Below the pieces are notes generated by a model. The model was not told the DNA's origin, did no database searches, and saw only the letters and a program-made list of their open reading frames with translations. The position numbers were made by a program, and so were the translations under genes. A stretch of 64,000 nucleotides of DNA. Origin: Costus lasius. Lineage: Eukaryota; Streptophyta; Magnoliopsida; Zingiberales; Costaceae. Position 1 is the stretch's first letter, and every line of letters starts with the position of its first letter. Below, one piece after another: positions 11,950-22,390 of this stretch. The stretch spans positions 32,491,501-32,555,500 of the forward strand of contig CM050446.2 of NCBI GenBank assembly GCA_027563935.2, written 5' to 3'.

Positions 11950-12300
11950 TGTAATTACGGCCGTAATGGATGTTACGGCGGTGCCGAAATTTGGACAGCG
12001 AGCTCTCGGGTGAAAATCTTCCGGAATTACGGTACTGTGAAATTCTTTACGGCAGTGCCGTAATGTCAGTAATCTTTCGGGTGGAAAACCATCCCGAATT
12101 ACGGTACCGTAAATTCCGTTACGGTAGTACCGTAAACATTATCAAGTCTCTGCCCAGAATTACACTCATATTACGGCCCGTAAAGAATTTTACGGCAGTG
12201 CCGTAACCGTCAAGAAATCTCTGGTCTGAAAAACTTCAAATTACGGCACCTCTCAGGGATTACGGTACCGTAATATCCATAATGGGGGTGCCGTAATTGT
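11950..12300. repeat. ACGG...CCGT palindrome array, Ath4 3' LTR
   Basis: It holds repeated units such as ATTACGGCCGTAAT, TTACGGCAGTGCCGTAA, ATTACGGTACCGTAAA and TTACGGTAGTACCGTAAA, spaced by CTCTGG/CTTTCGGG-type spacers. It contains one unit (about 12031-12101) missing in the 5' LTR of the same element. Confidence 0.75.
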
Positions 12301-12552
12301 CCCTGAAGCTCCGATTCTTCTGAAATTTGACATGCGATCTCCTGTTGATGTTGTGAATTCAGTAATGCATCTGGATTGCTCGAAATCGACTGAAAATCGT
12401 GCCTTTTTGCCTGAAAATCATCAAAAATAGAAAAGAGTGTAGATTCCACAAATATTGATTAAAAAGGGCATAAAAATAAGCAAAGTCTATGAATATGACA
12501 CAAAAATACCAATGAAATAGCACAAAATTTACTATAAATTTCAGTGTCATCA

Positions 12553-13816
12553 AACACATAAGGCTCAAACTTTGCTTGTCCTCAAGCAAAAACCAAAAAT
12601 TTTCAAAAATTGGTCATAGGCATAGACTTTCTCATGGAAAATAAATTTCTAACATACAATCACTAATGAAAAATTCCCATCAATTGAGTCATAAGATTTT
12701 AAATAGATATATCATCTTCTAAATTCAATTCTCAAGATCCACAACTTAGTCAAATAAAACTTCGCAACTTGTAGAAAAAGCAGAATTTCAATCTCATGAC
12801 TTCATCCAATTTTCAGTTTAAATCTATCATACTTTTGTTTACAGGAATAGGATATCCAAAATCTTTTTCCACTCAAATTTTTCTTTTCTATATTTTTTTC
12901 TCGACGGCATGTACCCACATAGATACATACTTTTTATTCCTTTTGTATCATTCACATTCTCTAATTCGATTACCACCTTTTTTCTAGTGACGAAATTAGA
13001 GTACACTGACCACATAGTCAATGTAATATAACTCATGTCTTTTGATGAGAAAGAATCTTTTTTTACCAAAGACAATGGAGTTAATGTGAATAGATTCCTC
13101 TCTTCTTTTTTTTTCAGACTTCAACCCATGTCCTTCGGTACCACTGTACTTTCGCACAGTACCAAGTAGGGGAGTCACTCACTATTTTTGTGGATTTTGG
13201 ACTCTTTCTTCCCAACAAATAGTAAAATAAATAAAACCTCAATTAGATTAATCAATTGACATAAATTCAAAAATTCATACTCATATGCTAATTTTATTCA
13301 AAAAGTAGTTTCACTTTTAAATAAAATTCTTCAAACAACATATCTCCCTAAAATCTCACTCTTCATCCAATGAGAAATTTCAAAAGTAGATATGTATAAG
13401 AGAAATAAATTTTGACATGATAGATCTAGTTCTAATCACAATTTTGAATTCACTCATCAATCAATCAAATAAGTCATATACAATAATCTCAAAAATAGAT
13501 CAAGGCCATAAATCATTCTTATCAAAAATATACTCATCATCATGTGTAATACAACTGGATCGAAGATAAAAATATAAGCATGTGAAGTAGCAGTGGTGGA
13601 TACAAAAAAATTATGGAAGAATCATCCTCATAAAAACATGAATCACTGATGTAATGCAACAGTAAAAGGGAAAGAGATACTCACAAGATTCTTCCAATCC
13701 ATGTCGTTGGGTCTTTTTCACCAAAGTTTGTTTACCTACAAAAGAAAAAAAAATTAGTTCTGAAAAGAAAACCTAAATAAAAGTAAACAAAAGAAAGCAA
13801 AAATAAAGTTAGAAAG
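12553..13816 (-). other. Ath4 3' noncoding region
   Basis: No protein is recognisable. Next to the 3' LTR is the conserved tract read on the minus strand as CTTGAGGACAAGCAAAG followed by TTTGAGCCTTATGTG, the polypurine-tract position of Athila elements. A hairpin GGTACCACTGTA...CACAGTACC lies at 13137-13163. A pyrimidine-rich run ending in TAG near 13732 could be a splice acceptor. The region is collinear with 18603-19800 of Ath5. Confidence 0.65.
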
Positions 13817-13834
13817 CTTGGGTTGCCTCCCAAG
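13817..13834 (-). repeat. Conserved hairpin after the pol stop (Ath4)
   Basis: CTTGGG and CCCAAG form a six-base stem around AGGCAA. The same sequence follows the main reading frame in Ath3 (30242), Ath5 (22353), Ath6 (39579) and Ath8 (57819). Confidence 0.7.
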
Positions 13835-13855
13835 AAGCGCTAATTTAAGGTCATT

Positions 13856-15181
13856 AGCTTGACCCTTTTGCACTCGGATTTGATCATGGTTCATCTAAAT
13901 ATAAACTCTCCTTTTCTTCAATTCGCACCTCTTGATAATAATGCTTCAGCCTCTGACCATTAACCTTGAATTCTCCTGTTTCCTCACTCCATATATCTAC
14001 AGCTCCGTAAGGATAAGCTTTCTTTACCTGAAAAGGCCCAGGCCATCGAGACTTAAGTTTCCAGGAAAAAGTCTCAATCTAGAATTGAATAAAAGAACAA
14101 AGTCACCTGGTTGGAAATCTCTTCTGAAAATATGTCGCTCATGCCATCTTTTAGTTCTTTCCTTGCAAATTCTTGCATTTTCATATGCAGAAAGTCTGAT
14201 CTCATTTAGCTCATTTAATTGCAATCTCCATTTTTCAGTTCTTCAAATCGAAATTCAACATCTTGATTGCCCAGTACGCCTTATGCTGGAGCTCTACAAG
14301 ATGGTGGCATGATTTTTCATAAATCAATTGAAAAGGAGACATACCTCTGGGCATTTTGAAAGCAGTCCTGTACGCCCATAATGCGTCATCAAGTTTGAAT
14401 GCCCAATCTTTTCTAGTGCGTGACACTGTCTTTTCCAAAATTCCTTTGATTTCTCTGTTTGATATCTCAACTTGACCACTTGTTTGGGGGTGATAAGATG
14501 TTGCAACTCTATGATTTACTCCATATTTCCTGAGCAGGGCTGAGAACTTATGTTCTATGAAATGTGAACCTCCATCACTGATTACTACTCGTGGTGTCCC
14601 GTATCGTGGAAAGATAATTTTTTTGAACAGTTTAACTATAACTTTGGAATCATTGGTAGGGGAAGCAAGAGCCTCAACCCATTTTGAAACATAATCAACT
14701 GCCACCAGAATGTACTTGTTACCTCCAGAGGATGGAAAAGGTCCCATGAAGTCTATCCCCCAAACATCAAATATTTCAACCTCAAAAATATTGGACAGTG
14801 GCATCTCATGTCTTCTATTAATATTCCCTGTTTTTTGACATCAATCACAAGATAAAACAAAGCTTCTAGCATCTTTGAAAATTGTGGGCCAATAAAATCC
14901 TGATTGTAACACTTTGAAAGCAGTCTTCTCAGTACCGGCATGTCCACCATAAGAGGATCCATGGCAATGAAGCAATATATCTGCAACTTCTTTTTCAGGT
15001 ACACATCTTCTAAACATGCCATCGGCACATCTTCTAAACACATAAGGCTCATCCCAAAAATAGTGTTTCACCTCAGCCAAAAATCTCTTCCTTTTTTGGT
15101 AGCTCAAATCAGGAGGGAAAATATTAGCTACAAGATAATTCACTATGTCAGCATACCAGGGGGCTCTGAGTTGTTCAATGG
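13856..15181 (-). pseudogene. Ath4 integrase
   Basis: This is the Ty3/gypsy integrase. It begins just after the RT deletion with the usual Athila entrance (YLVANIFPPDLSYQKRK, KHYFWDEPYVFRRC). Next come a zinc-binding H2C2 segment (HCHGSSYGGHAG with CD-stop-C), then the catalytic core with D (GIDFMGPF), D (VISDGGSHF) and E ([13 protein letters not shown]). The C-terminal end reads PYGAVDIWS and FKVNGQRLKHYYQE and finishes SNPSAKGSS. Stops include one in the second zinc-ligand pair (near 14838) and a TGA near the end. The catalytic triad itself is intact in the segment 14804-14235. It could not be translated as one protein. Confidence 0.9.
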
Positions 15182-16659
15182 CTAACTAGTAACAGTTCTA
15201 ACAAGAATCAATTCATTATCTTTGTTTTTCATGACAGTCACCCCTCCTTTCTTAGGAACACAATGTACAGGACTTACCCATTTGCTATCAGAGATAGGAT
15301 AGATAATACCTGCATCAAGTAATTTCAGAACTTCTTTCTTTACAACTTCTTTCATGGAGGGGTTTAGTCTTCTTTGGAAATATGCATGTGGCATGTGTTC
15401 CTCTTCCATCAAGATCCTGTGCATACAAAAAGAGGGGTTAATTCCTTTCAAGTCATCGATTGAGTACCCAATTACCTTTCTATGAATTCTTAATTCCATG
15501 AGAAGCAAATCTGTCTCCCTTTTTCCTAGCTGTGCATCAACAATAACAGGGTAAGTAGACTCAGGACCAAGAAATTCATAACGAAGATTATCAGGTAAAG
15601 CCTTAAGTTCTATTTTTGGAGCCTTTCCTTCTCCACTCTTTTCATTGTCACGAGTACTGCAATTTGATAGCTCATTAGTCATAGAGTTTGTTTTTTCAAG
15701 AGTGAAGTCTAAATCACTATCACAATCATTGGTTTCGACAAATAAATCATTAAGATTATAGACAATGTCATCTATATCATGTATACTACAACAAGATTCA
15801 GAATTTGAAGGGTTATTCATGGCTTCATGCAAGTCATACTCAATTCTTTCATCCCCAATGTTAAGTGAAAGCTTACCGTTCTTTACATCAATAAGTGCTC
15901 CTGCAGTGGCTAAGAACGGTCTACCAAGTATGATGGAGATTTTTGCATCTTCTTCCATCTCAAGAACTACAAAATCTGCTGGAATGAAATATTTACCCAC
16001 TTGGATAGGCACATCTTCAAGAATTCCCATGGGGTATTTCACGAAGCGATCGGCGAGTTGCAAAGATATAGAAGTTGGCTTGAGCTCTCCCATGTCCAAT
16101 CTCCTGCAGACAGATAATGGCATTAGGCTCACACTAGCCCCAAAATCACATAAGGCTCGGTCAAAAGCCATACTGCTAATAAAACAAGGGATAGAAAAAC
16201 TACATAGATCCTTCAATTTGGGTGGCGTTTTGTTTTGGATAACAGCACTACATTCCTCAGTTAAAGCCACAGTGCTATAGTCCTCTATTTTTCTCTTATT
16301 AGACAATATTTCTTTCAAGAATTTAGCATATGTGGGCATTTGAGATAAAGCTTCAATAAATGGAATGTTCATGTGAAGCTTTTTCAAAACATCTAGAAAT
16401 CTCCCAAATTGTTTGTCTAACTTTTCTTGCATTAACCTTTAGGGAAAGGGTATAGGTGGCCTATAAGGTGTTGGAGAATTAGGGTTAGAATCCTCTTCCT
16501 TAGAAAATTTTTCTAATTCTAATTCATCATCATGATCAATGATAGGCTATTTCTCATTGTTTTCAACTTTCCCTTTAGGTTATTCTAATAGTTTCCCACT
16601 TCTAGTCATGATTGCATTGCAGTATCATCAGGCATTTGATCTTCTAAAGTTTTATTGTG
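15182..16659 (-). pseudogene. Ath4 gag end, protease and truncated reverse transcriptase
   Basis: The open frame runs 16432-15182. It contains the gag C-terminus (FGRFLDVLKKLHMNIPF), the aspartic protease (ALCDFGASVSLMPLS and IILGRPFLATAGALIDV), a PR-RT linker, and the RT N-terminus (LLDAGIIYPISDSKWVSPVH, CVPKKGG). It stops at VRTVTS, where the RT palm should start. The next bases on the minus strand already encode the pre-integrase region, so the RT catalytic core and RNase H are deleted. The ATG at 16432 is internal to gag. Upstream, gag is separated by the Ath5 insertion at 16660. Confidence 0.9.
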
Positions 16660-16935
16660 AATAGTGTTGTGATCCGCAAGTGCACGGATACTCGAAGTAA
16701 TAAAGAAAGTATCGAATCCACAGGGACCTACGTTGTCGAATACTAAATAGCTGATTTCTTACTATCTAGGCTAATCGAAGTAGTGAGAATAGAAATTGGA
16801 AGCTAAAAACGGAATTATCAAAGAGAAAAGCTGGGACTAGGGTTTTGTTCACTTTAACTTTTATGAGCTAGATATGAATAAGGATTTCGTCAGTTCAAAT
16901 TTATCATGATGAAGATGTAATTTACTAAATAAAAG

Positions 16936-17178
16936 GGTTGTTTCACTTTCGTGCAAACAACCGCACAGGGATTTATCCTCGCTTTCGCGCAAGATTCTTC
17001 CCAACGCTGAAGATAAGTAAATCATCAAACAATGAATTCAATGATCACTTTCATGCATCCGAATTCAATGTTGATAATCTCTAGTGGAGATTCAAGGATC
17101 ACTTTCGTGCATCCGAGTCTCAACACTAGTTTTACTCATGGATCTCCAACGTTCCGATCCTTGCTTTCGCACAAGATC
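16936..17178 (-). repeat. GNRA-type hairpin array, Ath5 3' LTR
   Basis: Five hairpin units, quoted as plus-strand arms. At 16936-16962 the outer arms are GGTTGTTT and AAACAACC around CAC-TTTC-GTG-C. At 16975-16995 they are ATCCT and AAGAT around CGC-TTTC-GCG-C. Near 17050 and 17095 they are GGAT and ATCC around CAC-TTTC-GTG-C (the first one decayed). At 17156-17178 they are GATCCT and AAGATC around TGC-TTTC-GCA-C. On the sense strand the loop is GAAA, a GNRA tetraloop. The inner stems CAC/GTG, CGC/GCG and TGC/GCA are compensatory variants. Confidence 0.75.
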
Positions 17179-17979
17179 TCCACGTTTGACAAATAGACTC
17201 GATCTATAGGTTCATGTTATAATTATGGCAATTAATCTACTAGAACAGATCAAATTAGATCTAACCTAAGGAAGGGATCCTAACATGCAATTCTAGGGTT
17301 CCAAATTCTCAAGCAATTACCTTTCGGTTTCAAGCGAAAATTCTAAGAACATAATTAGTAACATGAACTTATAGAAAATCTAAGTACAATTATCACATGA
17401 GCAAAATCATCATGGTAATATTAAACTCAACGAAATAGTAAAAATAGTCATCTAGTCATTGGAAATCAAGTGAATTACTCCCCCATGTCCCAAAAGTAGT
17501 TTAAGCTATCATCATGAAGGAATTACAATAGATCATGGTTTCAGAGGATCGAAAATCTAAGTAAAAGAGAAGTTTAGAAAATACAGCACGGCTGTGAAGT
17601 ATTTCACAGCCGTAATTTGCAAGAACCGTCGATGAACAGTGCCGGCGACTCCTTTTTCTTTGATTTCTCTTCCAATGGATCTCATTTCGGTCTGAAACTT
17701 CTGGCACGTTGTCTCCTCCTTCAGACGAAGCTTCAGTATGAAAATTACGGACGGAGAACGTCTGCATCGAGCGCGGCGGCGAAACCCTAGGCGGCAGCGT
17801 GGATCGCGATTTCTCCCTCGACAGTGCACGAAATTTGGGGCTTTTGGTCTCTCCGTAATCCTCTCGTCAAAAGCTCTCCCTCTACTTCTTACGGCATCCG
17901 ATTTAAGGCTCTGAATCACTCGCGATCTTCTCCGCAAGAATCGGGCGTTGATATTGACTCGGGCGTTGCGTTCAAAATA

Positions 17980-18355
17980 GAAATTACGGCAGTGTAATGT
18001 CTTACGGCACTAACGTAAAATCGCTCGAGTCTTCTGTTCTGATGTTGTCGGGGAATTATGGCACCGTAATCTGGTTTACGGTAGTGCCGTAAAATCGGCT
18101 GAACTCTCTGTTCGCGAACGTCTGAAAATTACGGCCCGTGTAGTTTCTTATGGTAGTGTTGTAAAACCGGGTGAAGTTTCTGTTCTGAAGCTCTCCGAAA
18201 TACGGTACCGTAATGTTGCTTACAGCAGGTGCCGTAAAATCCAAAAATCTTTCTGTTTGGAAACTTCTCAAAATACGGCAGGGCTCGAATTTTACGGTAC
18301 TGTCTGGACTTACGGTACCGTAAAATGGGTTACGGCACTGCCGTAATTTGCTGCT
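17980..18355. repeat. ACGG...CCGT palindrome array, Ath5 3' LTR
   Basis: Units include TTACGGTAGTGCCGTAAAA, ATTACGGCCCGTG, TACGGTACCGTAATG and TTACGGCACTGCCGTAAT, separated by spacers with TCTGTTCTGA or similar. The 5' LTR carries the matching array at 26390-26755. Confidence 0.75.
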
Positions 18356-18602
18356 TGCTCCGTTTTGCATGAAATTTCTTGGGCGATCTCCTCTTGATGA
18401 TGGTAATCCTTCTATGTATTTGATTTTGCTTGAAAACGCCTAAAAATTGTGCCTTTTTACCTGAAAACCATGAAAAACTAAAATAGAAGTAGACTTTGCA
18501 ATATTCAATGAATTTATCATGAAGACAAGTAAAAGATCTTCAATTTAGCATGAAAAGATATCGAAAATGATACAAAATATACTATATATTTTGGTGTCAT
18601 CA

Positions 18603-19813
18603 AAATACATAAGGCTCAAACTTTGCTTGTCCTCAAGCAAAAATCAAAATTTGAAATCAAAGTTTGATTAAAAGAGTAACCTTTTCATGCTCAATAAATT
18701 TCTAAAATACAACATATCAATGAAGAATTCTATCAATTGATTTATAAAATTTCAAATAAACATATCATTCTTAGAACTCAACCCTCTAGATCCATAATTC
18801 AATCAAATAAAACTTCGCAACATGTACAATAAATAGAATTTTCAATCTTATGATTTCACCCAATTTTCAGTTCAAATCTATCATGCTTTTGTTTACAGGA
18901 ATAAGGTCCCCAAGATCTTTTTCCACTCATATCAATTATTTTTTTTTGGCATCATTCACATTCTCTAACTCGATTACCACCTTTTTTCTGATGACGAGAT
19001 TAGAGTGCACGGATCACATAATCAATGCAATGGAACTCATATCCTCTAATTTGGAAAGAATTTACTAAGGAGAGCGGAGTTTATGTGAAATGATTTTTCT
19101 CATGGCATGTACCCACATAGATACATACTTTTTCTATTTATTACTTCAACTCATAACCTTCGGTACCACTGTGCTTCCCCACAGTGCCAAGTAGGGGAGT
19201 CCTCACCTTATTTTTGGGGATCTTGGATTCTTATTTCCCAACAAATAACAAGAATAGACTAAACATCTACTAGGTTGATCAATTGATCTCAATTCATAAA
19301 TCATACTCATATACTCATTTTATTCAAAAGAAAAATTTCACCTTTAGATTTTATTCTTCAAACAATGCATCTATCCAAAATTTCATGCATCAACTAATTT
19401 CATATTTCAATAGACAAATATGTATTGAAGAAATAAATTTTGACATGATAGGGCTATATCTCTAATCATGGATTTTGAATTTCATTTGTCATCAAAAATC
19501 ATCAACACATCTCGAAACATAATCATATATCAAAAATTTTTCATCATCATAATCACATCATGTCAACAAGAGTAATATCATCATCATGTAGTAATACAAC
19601 CAAATCAAAAGATAAGTTAGAATATCAATATTTGTCATACAACCATATTGAAAAATTCAATGTAATCATATCAAAAATCAGTGGCGGCGATCATGAAGTG
19701 TCATCCTTCCCTTCATCATATGAAAAATCAATGAGATATATATGGGAAAACATAGTATGGTAAAGAAGTAAAGGAAAACAATACTCACAAAGTATCTACT
19801 CGTCGCCATCTGA
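18603..19813 (-). other. Ath5 3' noncoding region
   Basis: Beside the LTR lies the tract read on the minus strand as CTTGAGGACAAGCAAAG then TTTGAGCCTTATGTA (18606-18640), the expected polypurine-tract position. The hairpin GGTACCACTGTG...CACAGTGCC lies at 19162-19188. Nothing coding is recognised. Confidence 0.65.
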
Positions 19814-21175
19814 TCATGTAGCCTCTGAATCTCTTGCAGTAGCCTCCATGGGGTCATAATATGGTGTTCCTTCTTGATCACCCAGGTATCCATAATCTCG
19901 ATGATCTGCATAACCAAAGCGGTCAAAAAGGAAATTACCCATATCTTCCATATGATCACATAACCTCTCCATATCCCTCTGGATGTGCCCCAGAGTCTCT
20001 TCCATCCTCTCCTGGCGGCGTTCTTGATTATACATCTATGCTGTCAATGCCTGAAAACCAGGATCATGGTGGCTAGTAAAACCAGCCCTAGGTCTCTATG
20101 AAGATGTACCAGCAGCCTGTGGAGAATCACGAGGAGGTGACTCCATCCCATACGGATCACTCCTTCCACCCCAGGTGGGTGGTGGTGGTGCTGAATCAAG
20201 AGGTGGGGTAAAGGCAGCCTCTACTGCGCTGGGTGACAACTTCCAATTGGCTCTGTCCTTGACTGTAGTCTTCTCATTGCGCGGTAAAGGTAGAGGGCAG
20301 ATATTTGGTCCAAGGACCAAATAAAAGGTATCTCCCTCCCTAACAACCATCCTCATCGCAATGCAAGATTCCATGTCCAGTCTTGGATTCCCTCGTGCCA
20401 TCTCTGCATCAAAGGGCTCAATCCCAAAATGCCTGGTTATAGGAGTAATCAAGCCTCCTATCACCATAGTTCCTCTGGTTGCTCTAGCCACCTTGTCCAT
20501 ATGCTTGACCATGAAATAAGCCACATCCACTGCAAACCCACTGAGCATCCCCCAAAGAAGATAGAGCTCATGCTGACGAACCATGCTGTCACTATCCCCT
20601 CTGCCGAACACTGTGTGTGCTAGAACCCTATGAGCATATCTGATACAAGGGTTCATGATCTTGCTAGCCCTGGCAGAAACAGCATAGAAACAGTTCTCAT
20701 CAGTGATCTGGTTCCAAAAGATGTTTTCCATAAATCCAAGGGGTATCTCAGTGTACCCTCCTGTGCTCAGTCCAAAGATGTCTCTTACTTCCTGCAGTGT
20801 AAGCTCCCTCTCTTCATTAGCCAACCTGAAAGTAATTTTCCCATCAGTAGGGCCATGGGAATACTCCTTCAGTTCCACAATCAGACTGCTCAAAAACTCT
20901 AGAACAAGGGGTAAGAATGTGGGCAGATGCATCAGGAAAAACTGCTTGGCTTGAATCCTATCAAACATCCAAAGTACGTCATCATAAAGCCCTAAGGCTT
21001 CAAGAGTCCTCTGATCAGCAAATTTTGTGTTGACAATTCTTCTTTCAGTCAGTTTGTTATATCTGGCCTCCTGTATCTCATTCCTAAAAATGATACCATG
21101 GGGGTTTTGGGGTTGAGATGGTTCTGCAGGGGCTTTCCTTTTCTCTCTTGGGAAAATTACCTTTCTCCTTGGCAT
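19814..21175 (-). pseudogene. Ath5 envelope-position protein (ATHILA ORF-1-like)
   Basis: The ATG at 21175 gives MPRRKVIFPREKRKAP and an open frame to a TAG at 20096-20098 (359 residues). The same frame continues after that stop, and after a second stop near 20038, to 19814. Visible blocks are a basic N-terminus, GIIFRNEIQEARYNKL, ITFRLANEERELTLQEVRDI (a plant retroelement signature), HRVLAHTVFGRGDSDS, a Pro-rich stretch, and after the stops a charged, probably coiled-coil tail (MEETLGHIQRDMERLCDHME). I see no clear signal peptide or membrane anchor, so an envelope function is not supported. It resembles the proteins annotated as ATHILA ORF-1 / putative plant transposon protein. Ath8 has the homologue. 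Confidence 0.75.
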
Positions 21176-22352
21176 ATTTGCTAACAAGCTGCAAACTCAC
21201 AATTCAATGCATATACAACATAATAATATAGCAGTTCAGATTAAGTTCTATCATCATGTTCTTTAAGCATCATTAGCAGAGTAAAAACAGGTCTTGTAAT
21301 CTCGATCTCAATTCAAAATGGCAAGCATGAATCATAGCTCCAGCATCATTAGTAACACTAATCAAGTATGTAGGAAGCGAAAATTAACTCATAACTCAAG
21401 CTCAAACTCAAAAAAATAACAAAACCATGAGTGAACAGTAACCTCGAGCACGTTCAGTGTATTTCAACTCAAATTGGTGACGAAAATTGGTTAAAACTCT
21501 TTCAAACAGCGAAGAATTGAGAGCTCATCTTCTAACGAGTAAATAGAAACAAGAATCACTCGAAATGGTTGGGAATCGAACGAGAACGAGCGAAAGGGTC
21601 GTAAGTTCGTCAAAACTCGTTAAAGCGATGAAATCAGAAAAACGGGTACCTAATCGACGGTGAAATCTGGACAGGAAGGATCGCCGGTGTCCACAGCAGG
21701 TCGAAGGCAGTCGGAGAAACGAGATCGGCGCAAGCTCGAGCGAAAACGAGGGTGAAACCCTAAAAACGGCCCGGTCGAAACCCTAAATACGGTACAGACT
21801 CGCGTGTCTGAAACCACTTTATGGCAGTGTAATTTCATATGGCACTGCCGTAAAATTGTGACAACTCTCGGGTCGAAAATGATTCAGGATTACGGCATCG
21901 TAAAACTCTTTACGGTACCTGCCTTAAAATCTTGGAAACTTTCTGTTAAAAAACGACGTGGAATTACGGTACCATAGAGTACCTTACGGTACCTGCCGTA
22001 AAATCCAAACAGCAAAAAAAAAAAAAATTTTTCAAAAATTGAAAATTCAGAAAATCGAAAAATAAAATTTTGTGGAAATACGGTACCGTAGAGTACCTTA
22101 CGGTGGTACCATAAAAATAAGGAAACTCTCGGGTGGATTTTGGAACCAAAATACGGTACCGTACAATACCTTACGGTAGTACCATGAAATCGTGGCAACT
22201 TTCTGATCGAAAGTGGTTAAAAATACTATGCTGTAAACTACTTTACGGTAGTACCGTAATTTGCTCCAAATCAAAATTTACCTACAAAAAGAAAAGAAAA
22301 ATTAGTATCAAGCTAAAATTAAGTTAAAGAAAACAAAATAGAGGTTAGAAAG
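21176..22352 (-). other. Ath5 leader of the envelope-position gene, with palindrome array
   Basis: It lies between the pol stop hairpin and the gene start. On the minus strand a pyrimidine run ending TTTTTGTAG|G (near 22270) resembles a 3' splice acceptor. From about 22255 to 21785 there is an array of ACGG...CCGT palindromes (TTACGGTACCTGCCGTAAAA, ATACGGTACCGTAGAG, TTACGGTAGTACCGTAAT) like that of the LTR. GC-rich sequence and about 600 bases of AT-richer leader follow. Homologous sequence occurs in Ath8. Confidence 0.65.
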
Positions 22353-22370
22353 CTTGGGTTGCCTCCCAAG
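22353..22370 (-). repeat. Conserved hairpin after the main stop (Ath5)
   Basis: CTTGGG/CCCAAG stem around AGGCAA, 20 bases after the stop codon of the gag-protease frame. Confidence 0.7.
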
Positions 22371-22390
22371 AAGCGTTAATTTAAAGGTCA

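Larger units (their letters stand above)
10508..12552 (-). mobile_element. Ath4 3' LTR (2,045 bp)
   Basis: It starts TGTTGTGATCCG and ends CAGTGTCATCA on the plus strand. It matches the 5' LTR at 28023-29990 with block differences: it keeps a segment near 10965-11010 that the 5' copy lost, and the two copies differ in palindrome units. Compared with Ath5 it has an extra ~140 bp at the U5 end (10508-10647). Confidence 0.9.
16665..18602 (-). mobile_element. Ath5 3' LTR (1,938 bp)
   Basis: It starts TGTTGTGATCCGCAAGTGC and ends TTGGTGTCATCA. It contains the GNRA-type hairpin array (16936-17178), a long hairpin with arms ACGGCTGTGAA and TTCACAGCCGT near 17587-17611, and the palindrome array (about 17980-18355). 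Confidence 0.92.

Noticed and set aside
11693..12206. Open frames of 78-106 codons in the Ath4 LTR
   Set aside because: They are translations of the palindrome array and GC-rich U5 (repeated RYRKFRYGS-like peptides) and the LTR copies do not keep the frame.
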